From Orientallactaga sibirica (Eukaryota; Chordata; Mammalia; Rodentia; Dipodidae), in contig JAEOAD010000699.1 of assembly GCA_036365145.1 (NCBI GenBank), positions 9,149,001 to 9,213,000 on the forward strand: 64,000 nucleotides of DNA. The letters run 5' to 3'. The notes beneath the pieces are model-generated. The model had not been told where the DNA came from. It was given only the letters and a program-made list of their open reading frames with translations, and made no database searches. A program made the position numbers and the translations under genes. Shown here one piece after another: positions 56,184 to 64,000 of this stretch (within the stretch, counting starts at the first letter, position 1; each line of letters begins with the position of its first letter).

Positions 56184-56531
56184 TGTGGTGGTTTGATTCA
56201 GGTGTTCCCCCATAAACTGAGGTGTTCTGAGTGGTAGGTTCCCAGCTGTTAGAGATTTGGGAATTAACCCCTCTTGGAGGCAGTGTATTGTTGGGGGTAG
56301 GCTTATGGGTATTATAGTCAGTTTCCCTTTGCCAGTGTTTGGCATACTTCCCAGTTGCTGTTGTCCATCTTATGTTGGCCAGGGGGTGATGTCCACCCTC
56401 TGCTCATGCCGTCATTTTCCCCTGCCATCATGGAGCTTCCCCTCAAGTCTACAAATCAAAATAAACCCTTTTCCCCACAAGCTGCTCTTGGTCAGGTGAT
56501 TTTTGTCAACATTGAGAACCTAAGTGCAACA
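56184..56531 (+). mobile_element. MaLR-like 3' LTR
   Basis: 348 bases, exactly the length of the 5' copy, with TGTGG...CAACA ends. Includes AAAATAAACCC (poly(A)-signal-like) near 56458 and 'cacaagctgctcttggtcag'. Preceded by a polypurine tract. Confidence 0.87.
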
Positions 56532-56885
56532 AATATAATCAAATGTGGCAGGCAAATATTAAGATAGCCCTGCTTCATCTCCTGGCATTCATGTCATGTA
56601 TCGTTCTCCACCCACCTTAAGAATTTAAGGGGCTTATTGCCAGTAAATAGAATGAGAAAATGTGATGGATTATAACTTCTGAAATCATGTCACAAAAAAA
56701 TACTATGTCGTCCATCTTGGCTACCTTCTACCTTCTACTACCATCTGGTTCTCTAGTGCCTCTCTCTCCCTCTCCCTGCCTCTCTCTCTCCCTCTCTCTT
56801 TCTCTCTTTTTCTCTGTGTCTCTCACCAAGTAGCCCATGCATGTAATCACATGATGATCTAAAAAATGCCTGATAGAATCTATAA
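56532..56885. other. Unassigned stretch with CT-rich tract
   Basis: 56755-56830 is a CTCTCTCC-type pyrimidine tract. The rest is unassigned. Confidence 0.4.
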
Positions 56886-57170
56886 ATGAAGAGAAACAGC
56901 TATTTGGACTCACAGTCTTAGAGGTTCTAGTCCATAGGAAGCTGGTCTTATTGCTTTGAACCCATGACAAGTCAGCACATCATAATAAAAGTGTGTGGCA
57001 GAACAAAACAGCCAATGTGGATAAGAAAAGGATGGAATGGAGGCAGGACACAATTCCCTTTGTTGGCACATGCCTAATGACCTAAACACCTCTTACTTGT
57101 CTCCACCCTCATAGAGGTTCAACTAGATCCCTATAGTACCAATATGGGGACTGAACCTTAATTTTCCTTG
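56886..57170 (-). mobile_element. MaLR-like LTR remnant
   Basis: 'tttggactcacagtcttaga', 'ggttctagtccataggaagc', 'tgctttgaacccatgacaag' and 'cagcacatcataataaaagt' follow the complement of the family seen on the plus strand at 47745-48065. Diverged. Confidence 0.5.
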
Positions 57171-58370
57171 GTTTTAGCAACAAAATGTTCACTATATTCT
57201 TTGTATACTCTCACTGACTATGCCTCCCAAATCTATAGTGAGGACATAGTCAGTGAGAACTTACAAGGAGATGGCAAATATTGGGAACAAAGAAGGGGAC
57301 TCCGTACTGTACCGTCATGTGGTGAAAGGTTTGCACCATCATCACCTATAGTAATGGGGAGAGGACAGCATTTGGAATGACCTGAGGAGATCTCCATGCA
57401 GACATTAGATACTATATGGTTCATTTTTGCTCATTATAGTGAAGTGGTAAAAGGAAAAGGGAAATTGTAGAGCTGCTCATCACACAGTAGCCAGCGCCTC
57501 ATTATGTGATGATGGCAGAGTTAAGAAGCAGCTTTGGCGAGAAGGTCAAGTCTAGGGCAGTCAATGCAGCATGGTCTAGAGAAGCGCTGAGGGTGGGCCT
57601 CACAATCTCCTGTTTTAAGGGTGAGCTGCACATATCTTCTTCTATTGAACAACGAGGCTTCAAAGAGCTGAAGGTCTTATCTGGGAGACATTTGAGGGCA
57701 TAGTTTCTTTCTAATAGACTAAACCACAAGGGAATTCTGAGGTCTACAACACTGTGTGATAGAATTGTGATGGGAAAAACATGATCATTATGGACTGAAA
57801 AGTCAGAGACAGTATAGAAGCAAAGAGGACAAATTTGGCTGGCAAAATTCTATGGCAGAAAGCAGGGTAAGTTTATGTGCTACTCTGGGTTGGAGCCCTT
57901 ACTTTTCTTTCTGGATAGATTCACCCTAGAAATGCCTGGTTCTCTACAGCATACTGGGCAGTAACAGTATTTTTGCCACCTGGCTTGTTCATGGTGCCAA
58001 ATGTCACACTTGCCTTCTTGTAGAGCCCTGTCTATGGACAAGTGGCCTCTGCAGTGACATCAGTGCAAATGAGAAGTGCTGGAGCAGAGTGAGTGTCAGG
58101 GAGGTGACAGACTGAGGAAAGCTGGTAGACAAGTTCCATTTGCCTTTCTCTGGGGATTAAGCTGAGATGATACAAAGTAAAGATCAGGTCAGTAGCTCTA
58201 TAACCTACCACCCATCTGTTGGCACTCCCAGCCAGCTTTCTGCTCCATTTCTCATAGCAGGTAGCAAAGGCTGCAACCTTTAGGAAGTTTACATAGGAGC
58301 TTTTGTTTCAAGCTTTGCTTTAGTGAACCTGAGGTGAGAGAGGAGCAAGGGCAATTGTCATGCTATAAAC
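57171..58370. other. Unassigned 1.2-kb stretch
   Basis: No family or exon recognised. Somewhat richer in G+C than its neighbours. Open frames of 63-75 codons on both strands show no motif. Confidence 0.35.
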
Positions 58371-58533
58371 CAGTGGTTGTCACATGGGGAACCCAGAAAA
58401 GGAGCAAGGACATCCTTTGCAAGGTGTTAGAAATGTAATTCTTGACTGGTACCTAATCAAAAACTCTGAGGAATGGGACCCAACAATCTGGCACAGATAA
58501 ATATTTCTGTTAAAGCAAGTTTGAGAGACACTG
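58371..58533 (+). mobile_element. MER5A-type hAT DNA transposon remnant
   Basis: Starts CAGTGGTTGTCA (terminal inverted repeat) and ends TTTGAGAGACACTG, its complement with mismatches. Between them are 'tgttagaaatgtaattcttg', 'aaaactctgaggaatgggac' and 'ccaacaatctggcacagata'. Non-autonomous Charlie-group element. Confidence 0.75.
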
Positions 58534-58577
58534 CAGTGCACTGCCTATGAGAACCCCGAAAGATGTCACTGTGTTAT

Positions 58578-58662
58578 TGTTTTTCTGGATTAGGGATTGA
58601 ACGTAGGGTCTTCTTCCCATGAGACACAAGAGCTCTATCATTGAGCTACATCACAGCCTTCA
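58578..58662 (-). mobile_element. B4-like SINE, ID half (interrupted)
   Basis: 'ggattagggattgaacgtag', 'ggtcttcttcccatgagaca' and 'ctctatcattgagctacatc' are the ID complement. The B1 half of the same element resumes at 58940. Confidence 0.7.
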
Positions 58663-58669
58663 TAAGTTT

Positions 58670-58712
<43 letters not shown>

Positions 58713-58939
58713 CTAAGTTATTTGTTTGGAAGAGATGAAGAGGAAGGGAGAGAGAGAGAGAGTAAGAGGCAGATAAAGAGAGAGAGAGATTGGGCACCCC
58801 ACAGCCTCCTGCCACTGCAAACAAACTCCAGACACAAGACCCACCTTGTACATCTGGCTACATAGGTACTAGGGAATCGATCCTGGGTCCTTAGGCTTCA
58901 CTGGCAAGAGCCTTAATCACTAAGCCATCTCTTCAACCC
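58663..58939 (-). mobile_element. B2-like SINE, short form, nested in B4-like element, (TTTA)n tail
   Basis: A long (TTTA)n run (58668-58712) is the complemented tail. It is followed by a GA-rich tract, 'actgcaaacaaactccagac', 'ttgtacatctggctacatag', 'ggtccttaggcttcactggc' and 'cactaagccatctcttcaac'. It sits in the linker between the ID and B1 halves. Confidence 0.9.
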
Positions 58940-59090
58940 CTCCTCTTTTATTTTGAAACAAGAACTCACTGAGTTGCACAACCTGGTCTTGAACTCACTC
59001 TCTAGCTTAAGCAGCTCTTGCATTTGCAATTCTCCTGTCTCAGTCTCTCAGGTACCTGACATTACAAGCCTGAGCCACCAGGCTGGATGT
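58940..59090 (-). mobile_element. B4-like SINE, B1 half (interrupted)
   Basis: 'ttttattttgaaacaagaac', 'tcactgagttgcacaacctg', 'gtcttgaactcactctctag', 'gtctcagtctctcaggtacc' and 'tgagccaccaggctgg'. Confidence 0.7.
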
Positions 59091-59285
59091 CTATACCATC
59101 TTCTTGAAGTGCAAAAATGTCAAGTCTTAGGTCAAAAGTGGCCCATTTCTTTGACAATATTCATGACATTAGCTGAACAATATGATAATGGTATAGTAGC
59201 TAAAATATGACATTTCTGTCATAGTAGCTGACTAACTTTAAAAAAAAAAAGAAATATTGCATATCACTTCTGTCATGTTGTTATA
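59091..59285. other. Unassigned stretch
   Basis: Short unassigned segment with an 11-base A run near 59240. Confidence 0.3.
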
Positions 59286-59460
59286 GATCAGCTCAGAGTT
59301 CGGAGAGCAACCACTGGACTTTCAGGTTCTTGTGTCCTGGAACAAAAAACTTATAGCAGTGACACACGGATAGTGGTAGAAATAGTTTACTAAACAATCA
59401 CTTTTAGATTGGGAGCAAGTCAGTGAGCAGGAAAGATTAGAGAGGCAAAGGTCCTTTACG
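59286..59460 (-). mobile_element. LTR-like fragment, copy 2
   Basis: 'ttcttgtgtcctggaacaaa', 'gtgacacacggatagtggta' and 'gaaatagtttactaaac' align with 19655-19815. It may extend to about 59640. Confidence 0.4.
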
Positions 59461-59657
59461 AGTCACTCATTGACATGATGCCACATTTCCCGCGTTTGAA
59501 ATCCATGGACTTTTACTCATTACTCATACATGCTCAGTGCTTTACATGGAGAGAAGGGGTTCCAGTCCTTCTACCATTGGTTTCGTTCATGTTTATCTTT
59601 ATGTCTTTCTTTGCCCTACTCCCTGACACAATGACATCTACCTTCTACATTTTATGC

Positions 59658-59680
59658 ATGTGTGTGTGTGTGTGTGTGTT
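59658..59680. repeat. Short (TG)n tract
   Basis: About eleven TG units at the tail side of the following B3-like element. Confidence 0.9.
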
Positions 59681-59689
59681 CACATGTGT

Positions 59690-59854
59690 TCTTGTGTGAA
59701 TGTGTGGACACCAGAGGACAACCTCTTTGAAACAAGGTCTTTAATTGCCCTAGACATCACTCATCAAATAGGTTAGAATGACAGACTCCAGGGATAGTCC
59801 TATTTCTGTCCCTCCCCAGCACTAGATTTATAGGCTCATATCATGGTGCCCAGT
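59690..59854 (-). mobile_element. B3-like SINE fragment
   Basis: 'gaatgtgtggacaccagagg', 'acaacctctttgaaacaagg', 'ctgtccctccccagcactag' and 'gctcatatcatggtgcccag'. The tRNA-like head is missing beyond the B1 insertion point. Confidence 0.6.
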
Positions 59855-59869
59855 ATGACGTCTAGGTTT

Positions 59870-59884
59870 TTGTTGTTGTTGTTT

Positions 59885-59925
<41 letters not shown>

Positions 59926-60069
59926 TTTTTTTTTTTTTTTTTTTGAGGTAAGGTCTCACTCTAGCCCAGGCTGACCTGGAATTCACATGTAGTCCCAGGC
60001 TGACCTTGAACTCACTATGATCCTCCTACTTCTGCCTCCTGAGTTCTGGGATTAAAGGCATGTGCCACC
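59870..60069 (-). mobile_element. B1 SINE with (TG)n and T-run tail
   Basis: The complemented tail is (TTG)n, T8, (GT)n (59889-59922) and T18. The body has GAGGTAAGGTCTCACTCTAG, 'cccaggctgacctggaattc' and 'ttctgcctcctgagttctgg'. An imperfect 15-bp target duplication ATGACGTCTAGGTTT (59855-59869) and ATGACTTCTAGATTT (60070-60084) bounds it. Confidence 0.88.
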
Positions 60070-60084
60070 ATGACTTCTAGATTT

Positions 60085-60374
60085 GTTGAATCACAATTTG
60101 GTGTATTATTTCTTGTTAACTTAGGCCATCACAAGTAACCTCAACCCCGTATATCACTGCTCTTGTTTCTTTAGAAAAGAGCCAGCTTTCCCTTGAAAGT
60201 TTGGTTGATTTTACCTTTCCATCTCATCAGACTTGCTAGTCCTTCCCTGCCAGATGGCTGTTTTACATGGTAATCATTTTGTTTTAAATAAAACACACTA
60301 ACATGAATCAGTAGACTTTTGCTGCTGATCTGTGATCCATAGCCTTCCCCTGAGCCGCTGGCACCATCAAGGTG
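60085..60374. other. Unassigned stretch
   Basis: Nothing recognised. Confidence 0.3.
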
Positions 60375-60560
60375 TACCCTCCATGTTGTGGTCTACAGAC
60401 AGCCCTGACTACAAGTTAGAATCACTTGGGGACTTTTCAAACCTGCCCATGCATTTATAAAGGCCAGCTTAAAGACACTGATATAGTCATTCTGGAGAAG
60501 TTGCCCAAGAATCTACTTCAAAATGCCTGCAGTGATATTCTATGAGAAACACTGAGTACC
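60375..60560 (+). mobile_element. MER5A-like hAT DNA transposon remnant
   Basis: 'agttagaatcacttggggac', 'ttttcaaacctgcccatgca', 'gttgcccaagaatctacttc' and 'tatgagaaacactga' follow the order of MER5A-type elements, with diverged ends. Confidence 0.5.
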
Positions 60561-62172
60561 ATTCCAGCTCACTGTGTGCCTGATTTCTGCTCCTTGACCT
60601 CATAAGCCCCAGAGCAAATGCTGGCTGTTTCAGATGTTTCAGCCCTTCAAAGGCAATTTAAAAAGACAGCCACCAGGATCACCACCTCCCAACCATCATG
60701 AAGAGTTATAGTAAAATTATATTTTGGAAGCTGAAGTCAAAGGACAAATCAGAGTTTATTTAAAATTACTCTCAAACTGCACCTGTATCAGATACAGGAC
60801 TCTGGGATATAGGAAAAAATGGTTTGCAGTCTTCTTGTAGAATTTTCATTGTCTTTCTTATTCCCTGTTCTTATTCCCAATAATCTGAACCCCAGGAGAG
60901 TAGCCTGATGCTTTCTGAAGTAAATGGCAGGGTGTGTGTGTGAGGGGGGGAAGCGCATCTGAATGCCTGAGCGGGACATGAACGTTAGGCTGTACTCTGT
61001 TCCTGGATACCATCTCAAGGAGTGTGAGCCAGATAGGAGGAAGGCGCAAAGACACACATGCTTTTGTGCCAACACCCAAGACTCCACACCCTGGCTTCTT
61101 TCAGCTTTATTCTGAATTTGGCTTGTGCTGGAATTTTTGTGTTTGATTCTCACCTTCTATTCCCTTAGTGAAAATCCCATTATCTCTAACAGCTGTGTGT
61201 CAAGAAAAGACATGAATTTTGTGTAACAACAAAAGGATCATATACTTGTTTCTCCAGGTAGCCTTAGGCAAGAACCATTTCATCTCACTTTCTTCATTTA
61301 TAATATAAAGACTTAACTTCCCACAGCAAGGGGAATAGACACTTCGGGGTGGGAAAATTTTGAAGAATGAATTAAATCTTCTCAAAACAGAAGGAAGCTC
61401 GTCGTTATGTGTGTTTGCGTGTACATGGATTTATATAAAATTTAAGCACCCTGGTCAAAACCGAAAGACAAACTAGTACAAATGGATCTTATCATATTAT
61501 TTGAAAGTTGCCATTTTTAGGTATATTGGTAATGAGAAAGGGAACTGGGATAGTGACATGTACTGCTTTTAGAAACTGAAAATTGATTTTTGAAACATCA
61601 GTGCTCACTACAAAAGAACTTCACTGTTTAATTGGGATGGCTCAGATCCAGAGTCTATATTTAGTATAAGCTGGATATTACAGAGTAGAAATGAGAATCA
61701 CCCAGCAAGAGTTGAAACTGGAAGAGAGACATCCCAATAGAAGAAACACTGCAAATTTTCTCAGTCAACTATGGAAGGTCTTAATTTTTGTATTTCACTA
61801 AACACAAATGGAATGATCTCTAAAGGTGTCCCCCTTAAACTGAGGAATGTGCGTTTACTAAAATGTTCTGAGTATTAACTTCCAAAGCTGCCTGCATGTA
61901 CATTTCATGGGGTCCTCTTGGTACCTGCTCAATCTGATGCAGTGCCGATGTATCTGGCATCCAACTTCCAACATGTCAGCAGAATCTCATTAAAATTCTG
62001 AATGTATAGAAACATATTTTATACCATTAATATTTTGGCTTCTTTCTTTAAGTGGTTGGCAGAGGACTCATGGCACCATATCATTAATTTCTTAAATATT
62101 CTTGTTTTCTTCTCATCAGTGGTGTATCATCAAATAAATTAGTTCAAACCCCAAATGTGACAGAAAGAAACA

Positions 62173-62203
<31 letters not shown>

Positions 62204-63120
62204 GTTCAGGAAATGTTTGGAATGGTTTTGTATAGCTTATTCTGGCTTCCCATCCAGTCATTTATTAAAGGAACACATGACTATCTATAACTGTAATTAG
62301 GGTTTCTGCATGTCAAACAGTGAGGTTTAACTTCTTTTTCTTCTTTGCATTGACCTGGTTCTGAATTTAGATATACTTGTCAGTAATTTCCCTAAAAGCA
62401 ATTCAAACATTCTAAATAATATACTGAAGATGGTTAAGGAAATAAATCTCTTCAGCAAGTGACCTCATCAGCAAAGATGTCCTGGTACACAACTAGCAGC
62501 AAGAAAGACGCTGACGGAGAAACGACAGTCACAAAAGTAGAGTTTGAAATTTGCTTAAATTAAAGTTACTGGCCTGGGCTGAAGGTTTAATTTTAAATTA
62601 TAAGGGAGAAAATTGGCCAGATAACACAGTTCTTACCTACTTGTAACAACAAAATTGCCTACATCTAGTGTGAGTGTGGACTTGTCACATATTAGCAAAT
62701 TAATTCCTCCTCATTGATCAAAGGCAAGCCTCTCCTTCAGTTGAGGATTCAGGTTTGAAAATGGCCTGAAATTCACCAGTTCCCAGCTCTGCAGACCCAG
62801 CTGAAGTGACTGAGTTAGCTTGCTTATACATATTAAGCTGTTTTGTACCAACTATATGTCAGACACACTGGTTTAATCTTTGTCCTGATTTGTGGTGGCT
62901 GCTGCTTGCATTCTACAGACCAATAACCTAATGTGAGGTTTGACTTGAGAAGTTGGTGCAGCAGTCTCTAAGCCGACCCCCACTTCCAAGTTGACAATGC
63001 TGTTCTGTGCTAGGTAGTCACTTGTCACGCTTCTGGTCTCTACAGAGAAGCTATTTTGGAAAGGTGATCTAACAGGTCCAAATGTGGTCTGATAATCAAA
63101 CAACAAAATAAGCACTCCTT
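60561..63120. other. Unassigned 2.6-kb stretch
   Basis: No repeat family or exon is supported. A T26 run lies at 62178-62203. 62440-62640 is unique-looking DNA with three CpGs (62507-62527). The 121-codon minus-strand frame at 60788-61153 has no motif. Confidence 0.35.
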
Positions 63121-63410
63121 GCTGGCCTGAGTCTGCTTTAAAAGTCAAACTCAGAGCTCCTGTGCATGTTTCACGGGGAGCAGACCCTGGGGAAGGGGCT
63201 GTGGACGCCAGGAGTGCCGGCTCTCTGTGAGCCCTTCCCTTCGTTCCACACGTGCAGTGCTGCTGTGTCTGGCAGAAGATGCAGACCACTCCAGACAGAG
63301 GAGGGGCAAGGTCATTCCTAACAGGGAAAGGGCCTAGCACTGCCCCCACGTGGTCGCTCGTGGGAGAGACATATTACAGTAAAGAGTGGAACCCCTCCTG
63401 GGCGGTTTCT
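63121..63410. promoter_or_regulatory. GC-richer patch with two CACGTG E-boxes
   Basis: The most G+C- and CpG-rich unique segment of the window. Perfect CACGTG sites lie at 63249-63254 and 63347-63352; the second is embedded in TGCCCCCACGTGG. A 158-codon minus-strand frame (62873-63349) overlaps it but ends without any recognisable domain, and that length is expected by chance. Regulatory function is inference only. Confidence 0.25.
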
Positions 63411-64000
63411 GAGGATCAGAAATCTAATCAAGTCTTGGATCTATTATCAGTTTACTACTAAATGGCAGTGAGGAGTTAGGCGAGCCCAGAATGTACAATC
63501 TTCAGGAAAACCAGTGCACTGTCTGAATGAAAACTAAAAATAATAACGAAAGGGAAGTAGGAAGCAGGGAAAAAGAAAACTACCATAATGCACAAGCCCC
63601 ATTCCCCTCGGAGGGGAGAGGACAGGGAGGAGGCTGCCAGAGGCACCAACATAAATGTAAAATTAAAATTTTTAAAAAGAAATATTAATTAAAAACCCAC
63701 CTCTACATAGATCTTATATGGATCCTGCTTCAAGCAATTGCCAACTATAAAATATTTTGTATCAAAATTTTGGGACAATTGGGTGGACCTAAATAGCAAA
63801 TGGTTTTAAAGAGATAAAAATTTTGCTGACAATGATACTGGGGTTTTTTTTTTTTTTTTTTGAAGGGGGTAAATAGAATTCCTTGTTGGGATGATACAGA
63901 TCAGGCAGATGTTTCAACACGTTCCAGCAAAGAGTAGGTCTGGTAATAGATGAAAGAACACTAGGAGACCATTATGAAGTTTTGATTTGGGAATGAGTAC
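63411..64000. other. Unassigned end of window
   Basis: No element recognised. Contains a 15-base palindrome TCCCCTCGGAGGGGA at 63603-63617 and T18 at 63844-63861. Confidence 0.3.

Noticed and set aside
61800..61990. Resemblance of 'ggtgtcccccttaaactgag' to the start of the MaLR-like LTR
   Set aside because: Only about 20 bases agree and the following sequence does not keep the LTR block order.
62873..63349. 158-codon minus-strand open frame in the GC-richer patch
   Set aside because: A frame of this length is expected by chance in 64 kb; no recognisable motif, splice context or initiation context. Kept only as part of the regulatory-patch finding.
1..64000. A novel gene system (defence, biosynthetic or regulatory cluster)
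   Set aside because: Both strands were read for conserved domains, clustered frames and RNA genes. Only repeats and unassigned non-coding DNA were found.

Overview
The window is mammalian nuclear DNA from a rodent. It is AT-rich, CpG-poor and packed with rodent interspersed repeats: B1, B4/ID-type and B3-like SINEs, rodent L1 3' ends, MaLR-type LTRs, and older mammalian MIR, L2 and MER5A. The commonest young repeat is a tRNA-derived SINE (about 20 copies) that starts GGCTGGAGAGATGGCTTAGC, has a pol III B box, a TC-rich 3' half and an (AAATA)n tail. I associate this SINE with jerboas (Dipodidae, Jaculus-like). That assignment is from memory and I hold it at roughly 0.65.

No protein-coding gene, tRNA gene, CRISPR array or operon can be supported. 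The open reading frames are short. The longest (up to 176 aa) lie in antisense SINEs, GT/CT repeats, L1 3' UTRs or an LTR element, or are what chance would give in 64 kb. The window is best read as an intergenic region or a large intron. I mark one weak candidate terminal exon on the minus strand (11397-11613) and several non-repeat stretches that could be conserved regulatory elements.

Layout. 1-10 kb: a long-form SINE with a 15-bp target-site duplication, a CpG cluster, a B4-like element, an L2 remnant and a 1.3-kb L1 3' UTR (+). 10-20 kb: a tandem B1-SINE-SINE cluster, an (AGAAT)n tract, an enhancer-like unique block at 13.4-13.8 kb, MIR/L2 relics and a second long-form SINE. 20-30 kb: five B2-like/B1 insertions within 1.6 kb, all on the minus strand, plus B3-like and B1 copies. 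30-42 kb: mostly unassigned AT-rich DNA with old LTR/L1 relics and a B3-like copy split by a SINE. 42-56.5 kb: the most repeat-dense part, with L1 3' ends in both orientations (one pair forming an inverted repeat), a 0.9-kb L1 insertion with a 14-bp target duplication, an ancient L1 ORF2 remnant and a nearly complete MaLR-like element with two 348-bp LTRs, itself split by an L1. 56.5-64 kb: LTR relics, MER5A copies, a B4-like element split by a SINE, and about 3.4 kb of unassigned DNA ending in a GC-richer, E-box-containing patch.

Nothing here acts as a gene system. The observation most worth pursuing is a long-form SINE subfamily that carries a CTCF-like core, apparently created by an internal duplication. 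Family names were assigned by eye from remembered consensus features, not by a database search.
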